Shown here: positions 1 to 8,643 of the stretch, piece by piece | Position numbering within the stretch: position 1 is the first letter of the stretch | Layout: every line of letters starts with the position of its first letter | NCBI RefSeq assembly: GCF_000421405.1 | Contig: NZ_ATWY01000001.1 | Location: 310,001 to 374,000 of the forward strand | DNA: 64,000 bases | Source: Butyrivibrio sp. NC2007 | GTDB taxonomy: Bacteria > Bacillota > Clostridia > Lachnospirales > Lachnospiraceae | Reading direction: 5' to 3' | Program-made: the position numbers and the translations under genes | Notes under the pieces: generated by a model | Databases searched by the model: none | Told to the model about the DNA's origin: nothing | Seen by the model: only the letters and a program-made list of their open reading frames with translations

Positions 1-55
1 AAAGTGCCAGACCATAGTCCATTACACGATTTTTAATCTTGGTAAGATCCATCAT
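1..55 (-). CDS. flhA: Flagellar export gate protein FlhA, first 18 codons only
   Basis: Only the start of this gene is in the window. The minus strand reads ATG ATG GAT CTT ACC AAG, giving MMDLTKIKNRVMDYGLAL, and is open to the window edge. An AGGAGG ribosome site sits just upstream at about 60-65. It directly follows flhB, and flhB-flhA is the usual order in Firmicute flagellar operons. The identity rests mainly on position, since 18 residues are too few for a domain call. If correct, it is the large inner-membrane subunit of the type III flagellar export gate. Confidence 0.6.
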   Translation of the reverse strand, partial: MMDLTKIKNRVMDYGLAL

Positions 56-88
56 TATCCTCCTTCCGTCAGATTAGTCGTTTCCAGA

Positions 89-1237
89 TCACACCTTGCC
101 CTGTAAGTGATAAACGTAAGCCAGAACTTCAGCTACAGCCTTATAGAGCTCAGGCGGAACCATTTCACCAACCTCAACGTTTGCATAAAGCATTCGCGCA
201 AGAGGCTTGTTCTCTACAATTTCAACTTTGTTATCCCTGGCAATCTCTTTTATCTTCTGAGCCAGATAATCAGCACCCTTAGCTACAACAACAGGTGCAT
301 CCGACTCCTCTGCATCGTATTTGATAGCAACAGCATAGTGAGTAGGGTTCGTGATGACAACGTCCGCCTGAGGGAGCTGTTGCATCATTCTTCTCCTTGA
401 TGCTTCCATCATTCGACGCTTCTGAGCGCCCTTAACCTGAGGATCTCCTTCAGAGTTCTTGTACTCATCCTTGACCTCTTTCTTGGTCATCATCATATCC
501 TTATTGAACTTTCTCCTCTGATAGATGAGATCAATAAAGGCTATGACCATGTACGCCGCTGCTATTCTAAACCCAAGGTCAATGATCAGATTTCCCATAA
601 GGCCTATTGCCTGCCCAAGGGGCATATCATATAAGAGGAAAAGAGATTCCGTCCTGCCTGTAAAAAACGAATATATAACCGCCGCCATTACCACAAGCTT
701 AAGCAGTGACTTTCCAAGGTCAAAGAGCTTTCTTGCGGAAAAGATCTTTTTCATACCGCTGATTGGATTGAGCTTTGAAAGCTTTGGCTGGAGCGGCTTG
801 GATGTAGGTTTAAATCCAACCTGAACAAGGTCGGACAAAAAAGCAATTATAAATGCGACTATAAAAAACGGTGCGCTTATAAGAAACATCGTCAGTATCG
901 CATTGGTCAGAATGCTTCTGATGTAGGCAATAGGAAGCATTCCGTCGTAGGTTCTTGCCACATTGGGGATATTGTTATAAACCCTCTCAAACAACGTCTG
1001 AAAGTTAGTCCCCATAAATGGATAAATTACCCTGATAATGACAAATAGCGCAAGTAAAGTAAACGCAGTGGCTATTTCCTGACTCTTGGCCACCTGCCCT
1101 TCTTTTCTTGCGTCGTCGAGCTTTTTAGCAGTGGGCTGCTCGGTTTTTTCAGCACCGTTTGCATCCTCAGCAAAAAACTGCAGATTATATTTAATTAGTA
1201 AAGCTGAATCATCAGCCGCTCTGCATGCTGTAAACAA
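89..1237 (-). CDS. flhB: Flagellar export switch protein FlhB
   Basis: FlhB is the export-gate protein that switches secretion from hook to filament substrates after autocleavage. The protein has the family N-terminus (NLQFFAEDANGAEKTE at about residues 18-33), four hydrophobic segments, and the autocleavage motif NPTH at about residues 297-300, followed by the FlhB C-terminal domain (VVAKGADYLAQKIKEIA). The longest frame begins at TTG 1237 and overlaps fliR by 26 bases. Bacillus FlhB begins only a few residues before LQFFA, so a start nearer codon 13-18, perhaps non-ATG and translationally coupled to fliR, is possible. The stop is well defined and flhA follows. Function is confident; the start is not. 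Confidence 0.93.
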   Translation of the reverse strand: MFTACRAADDSALLIKYNLQFFAEDANGAEKTEQPTAKKLDDARKEGQVAKSQEIATAFTLLALFVIIRVIYPFMGTNFQTLFERVYNNIPNVARTYDGMLPIAYIRSILTNAILTMFLISAPFFIVAFIIAFLSDLVQVGFKPTSKPLQPKLSKLNPISGMKKIFSARKLFDLGKSLLKLVVMAAVIYSFFTGRTESLFLLYDMPLGQAIGLMGNLIIDLGFRIAAAYMVIAFIDLIYQRRKFNKDMMMTKKEVKDEYKNSEGDPQVKGAQKRRMMEASRRRMMQQLPQADVVITNPTHYAVAIKYDAEESDAPVVVAKGADYLAQKIKEIARDNKVEIVENKPLARMLYANVEVGEMVPPELYKAVAEVLAYVYHLQGKV

Positions 1238-1997
1238 ACTGCTGGATCATCTCCTTCATGTTGATAAAGATAAAATTCGAAGCATCAGAAAGCATTGTTA
1301 CAGTAATAAACATGATCACTAGGCCAACAACTATCTTTATCTGTATACCCACAGAGAACATGTTCATCTGCGGTGAAACCTTCGCCAAAACTCCCAGGAC
1401 CACATTGGTTATGAAAGTGATGATGAAGATTGGAAGGCAAATTCGAAAGCCGATCACAATATAGTTCTTCATAAATGCCAGCATTGTATTGAGCATTCTG
1501 TCTGAGTGGATCACTGCCCCGTTAATAGGAATCAGGGTAAAAGAGTCCACCAGCGCCTTTAAAATATACTGGTACATTCCCGTTATTATCAGTGCCAGTG
1601 TGAGGTACTGAGAATAAAGAGATCCTGTGATCGTGACCTGCTGGTTGGTCGCCGGGTCCATCATGGAAACCATGGAAAGACCTATCTGCATATCAACTAC
1701 ACTTCCGGCAAAGGCTGTGATCTGTTGACACATGGTAACGGCAAATCCAATAAGGAGCCCCACCATAGCCTCTTTTAACACGATCACTGTATAGCCTGCC
1801 ACGGTATTGTAATCCGGAGGATAAAAAGGTACAGCCCCATACAAAAGTATCGAAAGCAAAAGCCCGTAGCCAACTTTAACGATATTTGGGGTCTGCCTTC
1901 CTCCAAAAAACGGACAAACAAAGATGAAGCTCATTATCCTTACGACGATCAAAAGATAAACTTCAAGATCGCCATAACTAAAGGTATGGTTAATCAT
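1212..1997 (-). CDS. fliR: Flagellar biosynthesis protein FliR
   Basis: This 261-residue polytopic membrane protein forms, with FliP and FliQ, the core pore of the flagellar type III secretion gate. It has about six hydrophobic helices and family features such as FVCPFFGGRQTPNIVKVGYG near the N-terminus and NVVLGVLAKVSPQMNMFSVG near the C-terminus. Length is normal for FliR. It lies 9 bases after fliQ, and its last codons overlap the flhB start, fitting one translationally coupled operon. Confidence 0.95.
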   Translation of the reverse strand: MINHTFSYGDLEVYLLIVVRIMSFIFVCPFFGGRQTPNIVKVGYGLLLSILLYGAVPFYPPDYNTVAGYTVIVLKEAMVGLLIGFAVTMCQQITAFAGSVVDMQIGLSMVSMMDPATNQQVTITGSLYSQYLTLALIITGMYQYILKALVDSFTLIPINGAVIHSDRMLNTMLAFMKNYIVIGFRICLPIFIITFITNVVLGVLAKVSPQMNMFSVGIQIKIVVGLVIMFITVTMLSDASNFIFINMKEMIQQFVYSMQSG

Positions 1998-2006
1998 CTA
2001 TTGCTC

Positions 2007-2279
2007 CTAGCGTACATATTTCGAAAAGTCTGACCATAGATTTGTAATATAGCCTGATAGTTCAGTCAGCATCCAGTTTCCCATAAGCATTATCATAACA
2101 AATACTCCGATAACCTTGGGAACGAAGGTAAGTGTCTGTTCCTGGATGGATGTAACGGTCTGAAAAATGGATACTACAAGACCGATTATCATTGAAGTCA
2201 GAAGTACGGGAAGTGACATTCTTATTATCAGCATCAGGGCTTCTGAAACTATTTGGTTTATATCTGCCAGTGTGATCAT
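2007..2279 (-). CDS. fliQ: Flagellar biosynthesis protein FliQ
   Basis: This is a 90-residue protein with two transmembrane helices, the usual FliQ size. It carries the family pattern around the helix turn (VVSIFQTVTSIQEQTLTFVPK). FliQ subunits pack on the outside of the FliP/FliR ring in the export gate. It sits between fliP and fliR in the conserved order. Confidence 0.95.
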   Translation of the reverse strand: MITLADINQIVSEALMLIIRMSLPVLLTSMIIGLVVSIFQTVTSIQEQTLTFVPKVIGVFVMIMLMGNWMLTELSGYITNLWSDFSKYVR

Positions 2280-2300
2280 GCCAATCTCCCTTCTTCTTTT

Positions 2301-3245
2301 TTAGTAGAACGATTTAACAAGGTTACCGATAATAAGACTCCATCCATCTGCCAATACGAATAGCAGTATCTTAAAGGGCAGCGATATTGTGGTCGGTGGC
2401 AGCATCATCATACCCATACTCATAAGTACCGATGCCACGACCATGTCGATTACGATAAACGGTATATATATCAGAAAGCCGATGATAAAGGCTGTTCTAA
2501 GCTCACTTACAATGAAGCTGGGAACAAGTACTACATTGGGAATGCTCTCCAGCTCTCCATCCCACTCTATGCCATCTATCTGCATAAAGAGTCTTACATC
2601 CTTTATCTGAGTCTGACCATACATGAACTGCCTGAAGGGCTTCATTACCTCAGTAAAGAACTCCTGCTGCTCCATTTCTCCGTTTTCAAAAGGAATAACA
2701 GCAGTGTTATAAGCCTCAGTTAAAGTGGGCTGCATAATAAACAGTGTCATAAATAAAGCTATACCGATCAGTACAATGTTCGGCGGCGAAGTCTGGGTAC
2801 CTATGGCAGTCCTGGTGAAATGCAGTGCAACAATGATCCTGGTGAAGGATGTCATCATTACAACCAGAGTTGGCGCCAGTGAAATCAGCGTAAGTGTAAT
2901 GAGGATCCTAAGTGATCCGTTGAGCATTCCGTTTCCGTTGTCATAGGTTACAGTAACGGTATTGGCGATATTTAATTTCTTCAGATCATCCGGAGTCTCT
3001 GCAGAACCCGGATCAGTGATATTGGTTCTCTCATCCTGCGTACCGGTAAGGTTTGTGTCGGTATCTACCGTAGGATCAGTGGGCGTAGTATCACTTATTA
3101 TGTTTTCTGTAGCGTGAGAAGTCAGTGGAATCGAAAATGCCAAAAAGGAAAACATGGCAAGACAGGCAAGGGCTGATATCAGCCCTCTCCGTAAAAGAGA
3201 TAATATTTGTTTGTCAAAAATCCCAGCTCCCCTGTTCTTACCCAT
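2301..3245 (-). CDS. fliP: Flagellar biosynthesis protein FliP with extended N-terminus
   Basis: The C-terminal 200 or so residues are typical FliP: LTLISLAPTLVVMMTSFTRI, QTSPPNIVLIGIALFMTLF and the conserved end MMMLPPTTISLPFKILLFV. FliP pentamers form the export pore. The protein is 314 residues, longer than the common 220-250. The extra length is a signal-peptide-like hydrophobic stretch (about residues 17-42) followed by a Thr/Asp-rich linker of about 50 residues before the core. A cleaved signal is known for FliP, but the acidic linker is unusual. Its ATG abuts the fliO stop codon. Confidence 0.95.
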   Translation of the reverse strand: MGKNRGAGIFDKQILSLLRRGLISALACLAMFSFLAFSIPLTSHATENIISDTTPTDPTVDTDTNLTGTQDERTNITDPGSAETPDDLKKLNIANTVTVTYDNGNGMLNGSLRILITLTLISLAPTLVVMMTSFTRIIVALHFTRTAIGTQTSPPNIVLIGIALFMTLFIMQPTLTEAYNTAVIPFENGEMEQQEFFTEVMKPFRQFMYGQTQIKDVRLFMQIDGIEWDGELESIPNVVLVPSFIVSELRTAFIIGFLIYIPFIVIDMVVASVLMSMGMMMLPPTTISLPFKILLFVLADGWSLIIGNLVKSFY

Positions 3246-3581
3246 TTACTTCTTTTTCTCACCCTTAATCTTTTCAAGTATCTCCTTGAAACTCAAATTA
3301 TCTTCAGGATTATCTTCCTTGATGATCAGGTCCTCCTTGGATATTTCTCCCAAATTTGTGATCTCGTCTTTCCCTACACCGATAGCTACGTATTTCCCTC
3401 CGATGCGTACTATCTGAATATACTTCGTCGCAGATATTCTGGCAGTCTCAATGACTTCTATGTTACCTGTTGATGTCTTATCCTTCTGATAGCTTGCCAT
3501 CCACTTGGTAAAAAAGTATGTGACAACCAAAACAGCCACGAAGATTACAAGCATAGATATAAGCTGTAAATATGAGTCCAT
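3246..3581 (-). CDS. fliO: Flagellar biosynthesis protein FliO/FliZ family
   Basis: This is a 111-residue protein with one N-terminal membrane helix (about residues 5-27) and a small soluble domain with the FliO pattern IEVIETARISATKYIQIVRI followed by GKYVAIGVGKDEI. FliO assists assembly of the FliP pore. Its place between fliY and fliP matches fliZ/fliO in Bacillus, except that the cheY usually found between fliY and fliZ in Bacillus is absent here. The Lys/Glu-rich C-terminus is ordinary for the family. Confidence 0.85.
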   Translation of the reverse strand: MDSYLQLISMLVIFVAVLVVTYFFTKWMASYQKDKTSTGNIEVIETARISATKYIQIVRIGGKYVAIGVGKDEITNLGEISKEDLIIKEDNPEDNLSFKEILEKIKGEKKK

Positions 3582-3597
3582 AGTCTATGCTCCTATC

Positions 3598-4827
3598 TTA
3601 TTGAACAATCTCAGTTACACGGACACCAAAGCTTTCTTCGATTACTACAACTTCGCCCTTGGCTACGAACTTTCCGTTTACAAGAACGTCAACGGGTTCA
3701 CCGGCAACCTTATCAAGCTCAATGATGGTTCCCGGAGCAAAGTCAAGGATATCGGCGATAGGCTTAGCTGTTCTTCCGAGCTCAACTGTAACCTCCAAAG
3801 GCACATCCTTGATGATGCCGATATTCTCTCCGCCTGCCATAATAGTGGTTCCGCCTGCAAAGGTCTGGAACTGAGCGGGCTGAATATTCATGTTCATCAT
3901 CTGAGGTGGCATCTGCATCTGAGGCATAGCCATCTGTGGCATTGCCATCTGAGGCATCGGTCCAGCAGTCATCATGGAAGGATCCATTGCAGGCATAGGC
4001 TGAGATGCAGCCTGTGGCATCGGCTCGGGTGCAGGCGCAGGTGCTGGAGCAGGTGCAGGTTCCGGCTCTGACGGCGTTGCATCTCCGGTAATAACGGTAT
4101 CCTTAAGAGCTTTTGCAAAGTCGATAGGATACAACTGCATAAGAGTTGAATCAACCAGATCTCCGACCTGCATCTTGAAGGAAATCTTAACGAAAGTTCC
4201 TGTCAGGAATTCAGCGATATCTGAAGGATCGTCATTGATCATCTCCAAAAGCGTTGCCTGTGGCGGGCTGATATCAACCTTCTGATTGATCATTGTAGAA
4301 AGAGATGTGGCAGCAGCACCCATCATCTGGTTCATAGCCTCTGAAATAGCTGAAAGCTGCAGTTCACCGATCTCTCCCTCTGTATTGGTACCATCACCAC
4401 CCATCATGAGGTCGGTGATTACCATAACGTCATGTTCTTTCAGAATAAGGATATTGGTGCCATCAAGACCTACTGTGTATCTGATCTGAATGAATACACA
4501 AGGCCTCTCATAATTACTGATAACATTTTCCCAATTGGCAAGTTCAACCTGAGGCGTTGTGATATTAACCTTCTGGTTTACAAGGGAATACAGCGTTGTA
4601 GCTGAAGATCCCATGCTGATATTGGCCACCTCACCAATGGCATCCTTCTCAGCATCATTCAGAAGTGATTCATCAATTCCACCTCCTGAAGGCGCTGCAG
4701 CTATATCTGCCGCTGCCTCCATCCCCGAATCAACAGGAGCATCTGCAGGTGCAGCATCGCCCCCGCCGGATGTATCCATACCGGCCAGCAAAGCATTAAT
4801 TTCGTCCTGAGATAACATTCCATCCAT
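3598..4827 (-). CDS. fliY: Flagellar C-ring protein and CheY-P phosphatase FliY
   Basis: The domain order is an N-terminal LSQDEINALL peptide (residues 5-14, like the CheY-P-binding peptide of FliM), two CheC-type phosphatase motifs (E66/N69 and E163/N166, each followed by a downstream Pro), a flexible linker, and a C-terminal SpoA/FliN domain (about 338-409). The protein therefore builds the switch ring and dephosphorylates CheY-P. Both phosphatase sites keep their catalytic Glu and Asn. The linker at about 252-318 is low complexity, with Pro-Ala dipeptides and then repeated PQMAM units. It lies 4 bases after fliM. Confidence 0.94.
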   Translation of the reverse strand: MDGMLSQDEINALLAGMDTSGGGDAAPADAPVDSGMEAAADIAAAPSGGGIDESLLNDAEKDAIGEVANISMGSSATTLYSLVNQKVNITTPQVELANWENVISNYERPCVFIQIRYTVGLDGTNILILKEHDVMVITDLMMGGDGTNTEGEIGELQLSAISEAMNQMMGAAATSLSTMINQKVDISPPQATLLEMINDDPSDIAEFLTGTFVKISFKMQVGDLVDSTLMQLYPIDFAKALKDTVITGDATPSEPEPAPAPAPAPAPEPMPQAASQPMPAMDPSMMTAGPMPQMAMPQMAMPQMQMPPQMMNMNIQPAQFQTFAGGTTIMAGGENIGIIKDVPLEVTVELGRTAKPIADILDFAPGTIIELDKVAGEPVDVLVNGKFVAKGEVVVIEESFGVRVTEIVQ

Positions 4828-4831
4828 GCTC

Positions 4832-5815
4832 CTACTCTTCCTCCTCTCTTACAACCGACGTAATACGTACGGCATATTTGTCTTTTGCAGTTCCGGGCAA
4901 CGCCGTGAATTTATAGATGTTACCCACATATACCTGCATATCTGTATTAACTCTGTTATCAAGCCTTATAATGTCCCCGGCCTGTAAGTGTACAAAATCG
5001 TTTACCGATACATTGCACTTTCCAAGAACCGCTTTTACAGGTACATCCACATGTCTGACCATTGTTTCAAGATGATCCTGATAATCCTCTTCCGCATTCT
5101 TTTGCATAGTAGAGAACCAGAACTTGGTATTTAGCTTGTCCATGACGCTCTCTAATGTGAAATATGGAAGACAGACATTCATCAGACCCTCTGTATCACC
5201 GATCTTGATATTCAGTGTTACAATGGCGATCATATCTGTTGGTGATATTACCTGTGCAAACTGAGGATTGGTCTCAATTCTCTCCATTACCGGATTGATA
5301 GCCACAACGTTCTGCCAGGGTTCAACCATGAGCTGCATGCAGATGGTTACCAGCTTCTCTATAAGTGGCATCTCAATGTCAGTAAATGGCCTCGGTTTAT
5401 CAAGGCCGTTTCCTTCACCCCCAAGCATTCTGTCTATGAAGGAAAAGCCTATATTGGCCTGAAGCTCCAGAATAATGGTTCCCTGTAATGGCAAGAAGCT
5501 GATCACTCCCAGAATAACAGGGTTACTAAGAGCGTTCGAAAACTCCGAATATGTAACCGTCTCTGAGTTGGCAACCGATACTGTAACGTTCTTGCGAAGA
5601 TACAGGGGCAAGGTAGTGGATAACAGACGCCCATAGTGCTCGTAGATCATCTCCAGAGTACGAAGATGTTCCTTCGAGAACTTGGCCGGACGTTTGAAGT
5701 CATAATCTTTGACTTTCTTTTCGTCCGAGGCCTGCATCTGGTCCACATCAAGCTCACCGGTACTGAGTGCTGACAACAGGCTATCTATTTCGCTTTGTGA
5801 CAGTACTTCACTCAA
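4832..5815 (-). CDS. fliM: Flagellar motor switch protein FliM
   Basis: This 327-residue protein is of standard FliM length. It has the CheY-P-binding N-terminal peptide LSQSEIDSLL (residues 5-14), a CheC-like middle domain without the phosphatase Glu/Asn pair, and a C-terminal SpoA domain (PVKAVLGKCNVSVNDFVHLQ). FliM forms the middle of the C-ring and sets rotation direction with FliG and FliY. It lies between fliL and fliY as in Bacillus. Confidence 0.96.
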   Translation of the reverse strand: MSEVLSQSEIDSLLSALSTGELDVDQMQASDEKKVKDYDFKRPAKFSKEHLRTLEMIYEHYGRLLSTTLPLYLRKNVTVSVANSETVTYSEFSNALSNPVILGVISFLPLQGTIILELQANIGFSFIDRMLGGEGNGLDKPRPFTDIEMPLIEKLVTICMQLMVEPWQNVVAINPVMERIETNPQFAQVISPTDMIAIVTLNIKIGDTEGLMNVCLPYFTLESVMDKLNTKFWFSTMQKNAEEDYQDHLETMVRHVDVPVKAVLGKCNVSVNDFVHLQAGDIIRLDNRVNTDMQVYVGNIYKFTALPGTAKDKYAVRITSVVREEEE

Positions 5816-5860
5816 TGTTTAGTCTCCTTAACAAAATCTCTTTTCATAAATACGTTTGGA

Positions 5861-6403
5861 TCAAGAATAAAGAACGCTTGAGAAGCTTATATCATAGATG
5901 AAATTTGAATTAAACATAGCCTGTACGTTCTCAAGAATGCTCTCTCTTGCAACTGCATCCATTCCGCCCTGAAGTTCTTCCATTGTGTAACTTGCAAGTG
6001 TATTGGTTATCTCTGACTTAACAACTTCCTTTACATTTGCAAGATTCTCTTCTGTACCAAGGGTTGCATAATCAGCACTGGCCTTGTTCATTGAGAATAC
6101 AACCTCAACTACCATATAATGTGCCTTGCCGTCTTCGCCGGGCTTTAAGGCAATTGTAAGTTTCTCATCTCCGGTAAATCCCCAGGTTGCCATATCCGTT
6201 ACAGCAACAACTCCGGAAGCAGATCCGGAAAATCCGCCGCTGTTTCCGCCGTTTGCCTCAAGCTCAAGGGCAGCAGCTATGTCAGATATGAGCTTGGCAG
6301 TCTGCGAATTGGTGGTCATGACACTTAGCATCATAAAACCTGTCATACCGAGATTAACTACTAGAAGTGCAAGGATAATGATTGATAACAAATTCTTTTT
6401 CAT
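5861..6403 (-). CDS. fliL: Flagellar basal-body-associated protein FliL
   Basis: This is a 180-residue membrane-anchored protein with one N-terminal helix (about residues 6-28) and an extracytoplasmic domain with the FliL features of a low-complexity Gly/Ser linker and a conserved C-terminus ending in an ISFSSVLYS-type strand. FliL rings surround the stator and stabilise it. Between motB and fliM the context is decisive, because the sequence itself is divergent. The start ATG at 6403 has an AAGGAGAG ribosome site. Confidence 0.85.
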   Translation of the reverse strand: MKKNLLSIIILALLVVNLGMTGFMMLSVMTTNSQTAKLISDIAAALELEANGGNSGGFSGSASGVVAVTDMATWGFTGDEKLTIALKPGEDGKAHYMVVEVVFSMNKASADYATLGTEENLANVKEVVKSEITNTLASYTMEELQGGMDAVARESILENVQAMFNSNFIYDISFSSVLYS

Positions 6404-6419
6404 GAGTGTCTCTCCTTGT

Positions 6420-7253
6420 TTAATATGAGCCGCTTAAAGGATTGTATATCTTTATCTCAACTCTTCTGTTTCGAGCTCTTCCTTCATCGGTTGTATTATC
6501 AGCTATCGGGTCATACTGACCTCTTCCGGTGTGTACGATCTTGGACGGGTCAAGCGTTGTGTTCTCTGTAAGATAATAGAAAACCGACAGTGCTCTTCCG
6601 GAACTCAGTTCATCATTGTTGGCGTATTTACCGCCGCCTGACATGGGAACATTATCCGTATGACCTTCAATATCGATGGTTCCACCTGCGTAGGACTCAA
6701 GGATCTGTCCCACCTTATCGATTACCGGAATCGCATCCTCTTTTATCTCAGTCTTACCTGAGTCAAACAAAATGGAACCCTGAATGGTCAGCTCTACATA
6801 CTGACTGGTGTAGTTCAGCGATACCATATTGTCTATCTCGCCTTCTTCAAGTGCCTTTTCAATCTTCTCTGCAAGTTCGGCTGACGCTTCGAGCTGCTCT
6901 TCTTCCGCAGCTTCCATCAGTTCGTCCTGATCCATATCACCGACAGCCTTCTCATTTTCATCCGAGTCCTCACCCGACTGGGCAAGACCCATGGAAGTAA
7001 CATAGGCTGAGAGCTGTGAGAGCTGTGATACACCGTCTCCTATAAGAGCTCCCTCTCCTATAGCCATTTCACCACCAGAAAATACACTGAATGCCTGGCT
7101 GAAGGATGCTGCAACTTCCTCGAACTTCGCTGCGTCCATATTAGCCATGGAGAAAAGCAAAACGAAGAAGCAAAGCAGAAGGTTCATCAGGTCTCCGAAG
7201 GTACCCTGCCACGCCGGCAAGCCGGGTTTTATTTCTTCTTGTTTTTTTGCCAT
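6420..7253 (-). CDS. motB: Flagellar stator protein MotB
   Basis: This 277-residue protein has a single N-terminal helix carrying the proton-binding aspartate (D21 in TFGDLMNLLLCFFVLLFSM) and a C-terminal OmpA-like peptidoglycan-binding domain (IDIEGHTDNVPMSGG, then GRGQYDPIADN and RARNRRVEIKI). A long Glu-rich segment (about residues 95-140) separates plug and anchor regions. It anchors the MotA/B stator to the wall. Its ATG overlaps the motA stop, so the two are translationally coupled. Confidence 0.96.
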   Translation of the reverse strand: MAKKQEEIKPGLPAWQGTFGDLMNLLLCFFVLLFSMANMDAAKFEEVAASFSQAFSVFSGGEMAIGEGALIGDGVSQLSQLSAYVTSMGLAQSGEDSDENEKAVGDMDQDELMEAAEEEQLEASAELAEKIEKALEEGEIDNMVSLNYTSQYVELTIQGSILFDSGKTEIKEDAIPVIDKVGQILESYAGGTIDIEGHTDNVPMSGGGKYANNDELSSGRALSVFYYLTENTTLDPSKIVHTGRGQYDPIADNTTDEGRARNRRVEIKIYNPLSGSY

Positions 7254-8056
7254 TATTCTCCGCCTCCATCGCCGGAACCGTTCTCGGCTTCATAAGCAGA
7301 TCTGTCAGCAGGTGACAGGAAGGATTTAAGCTTCTCTTCTGTAACACGTGGGTTTTCACCGGCCTGAATAGAGAGAAGTCCTTCAATAACAATACTCTTA
7401 ACCATATATTCGGCATTACTTCTCGCCTTAAGCTTGTTCTCTGCAGGATAGCAGAACCAGTTGGCAAGAACCGATCCGTAGAATGTTGTAATGAGGGCAA
7501 CCGCCATGGATGGTCCGATAGATGAAGGATCAGACATGTTCTGAAGCATAAGAACCAGTCCAAGGAGTGTTCCGATCATACCCCAGGAAGGACCCATACC
7601 TGCAACATCACCGAAGAAGGAATAGTTCTCTTTGTGACGCTCAGCCATGGCATCGATCTCAGCCTCTAAGATGCTCTTAACAAGCTCAGGCTCAGTACCG
7701 TCTACGATAAGCATTACGCCCTTTTTCATAAAGGCATCCTCAAGATTTCCGGCTGCTTCCTCAAGAGCAAGAAGACCTTCTTTTCTCGCAGTGTTAGACA
7801 GGTCGATAATGCTCTTTATGACAGACTTGGTATCATCTTTGGGCATTTTGAAAATAAGCGTGTATGATTTAAGTCCGCTGATAAAGCTGGGCAGACTTCT
7901 CGAACCAAGAACCGCCATGAACGCACCACCGAAGGTGATCATAGCTGAAGGAGCATCCAGGAAGTACTGAACACCCGAGATTCCGGCCGAGAACACGATA
8001 CTCAGGATCATGAACAGGAAACATAGTCCTACACCAAGCAACGAAGCAATATCCAC
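7253..8056 (-). CDS. motA: Flagellar stator protein MotA
   Basis: This 267-residue protein has four transmembrane helices and the MotA signatures of the large cytoplasmic loop and helices 3-4 (GPSWGMIGTLLGLVLML and GPSMAVALITTFYGSVLAN). The best start is GTG at 8056, behind AAGGAGGAAATGTT; an ATG four bases nearer the ribosome site is out of frame. It works with MotB as the ion-driven stator. It lies between flbD and motB. Confidence 0.96.
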   Translation of the reverse strand: MDIASLLGVGLCFLFMILSIVFSAGISGVQYFLDAPSAMITFGGAFMAVLGSRSLPSFISGLKSYTLIFKMPKDDTKSVIKSIIDLSNTARKEGLLALEEAAGNLEDAFMKKGVMLIVDGTEPELVKSILEAEIDAMAERHKENYSFFGDVAGMGPSWGMIGTLLGLVLMLQNMSDPSSIGPSMAVALITTFYGSVLANWFCYPAENKLKARSNAEYMVKSIVIEGLLSIQAGENPRVTEEKLKSFLSPADRSAYEAENGSGDGGGE

Positions 8057-8089
8057 AACATTTCCTCCTTTGAGAATTTATTGTACGTA

Positions 8090-8260
8090 TTAAGAATTGA
8101 TTAGCTTGTATATTTCGTCTATATCTTCTTTAACCAGAACTTTCCTTCCGGACTGCAAAACAAGGACTGTGTCGGGGTTTCCCTCAACAGTCTCGATCAT
8201 GTTTGGATTTATTAAGATCTTTCTTGTGTCCAGTTTGGTAAGTTCTATAATCCTACTCAT
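8090..8260 (-). CDS. flbD: FlbD/SwrD family flagellar protein
   Basis: This is a 56-residue protein starting MSRIIELTKLD with the FlbD pattern of NPNMIETVEGNPDTVL and GRKVLVKEDIDEI. In Bacillus the homologue SwrD, coded between flgE and fliL, raises motor torque. The position here, between flgE and motA, is the same. An in-frame TTG 81 bases upstream would add a poorly coding leader, so ATG 8260 is preferred even though its ribosome site (AACGTGAAA) is weak. Confidence 0.88.
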   Translation of the reverse strand: MSRIIELTKLDTRKILINPNMIETVEGNPDTVLVLQSGRKVLVKEDIDEIYKLINS

Positions 8261-8564
8261 AATTTCACGTTTTAGAATAATTTCACTCAAAAATGAAATT
8301 AATTTTCCATCTGCATTAATTTTACCACTCCATGAGCGCAAAATCAGCTGTTTTTGTTCACAATTTGGACATATTTGTTACTAAATTTCAATGTTGGGAC
8401 TGAATAATGAAATATTATTCTAAGACATCCTTATCCCCCACCAACTCATCCTTGACATACCACAACATATATTAAGGCATAGTACTACATATTGTGGTAT
8501 CAAAATCATTGTACCACTTTTCCATGTATAATACAGTATTAATTAAATAAAATTTTTCTTTACT
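8261..8564. other. Intergenic region between flgE terminator and flbD
   Basis: These 300 AT-rich bases hold no credible gene. They must contain whatever promoter serves flbD-motA onward, because the flgE transcript ends at a strong terminator. No sigma-28 site was seen. A weak sigma-A candidate on the minus strand is TTGGTG, 16 bases, TAGAAT near 8417-8445. Three copies of a GTGGTA/TACCAC element lie at 8457-8517 and are listed separately. Confidence 0.5.
8457..8517. repeat. Triple inverted GTGGTA/TACCAC element
   Basis: On the plus strand ATACCACAA (8457-8465) faces its exact inverse TTGTGGTAT (8492-8500), and TACCAC recurs at 8512-8517, so the middle copy can pair with either neighbour. 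The spacing suggests an operator with alternative pairings or an RNA switch in the leader of the flbD-mot operon. No regulator with this site is recognised. Confidence 0.5.
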
Positions 8565-8604
8565 AAATAAAAACAACCCCCTTGGAATGGACGTTTCCAA
8601 GGGG
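8565..8604 (-). terminator. Rho-independent terminator after flgE
   Basis: On the minus strand CCCCTTGGAA and TTCCAAGGGG form a perfect 10-bp stem followed by GGTTGTTTTTATTT. It ends the fliK-flgD-flgE transcript and separates it from flbD-mot. Confidence 0.85.
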
Positions 8605-8643
8605 ATCAGGATTTGATGGATTTAAAGGACCTGCCTGTTAGTA

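Noticed and set aside
3582-3597. A missing cheY between fliY and fliO as evidence of gene loss
   Set aside because: Many Clostridia code cheY elsewhere; absence from this spot alone proves nothing.
3505-4071. 188-codon open frame opposite fliY, His/Arg-rich
   Set aside because: It mirrors the low-complexity Pro/Met/Gln linker of fliY on the other strand and has no ribosome site.
8261-8341. N-terminal extension of FlbD from TTG 8341
   Set aside because: The extra 27 residues do not match the family and there is no ribosome site.
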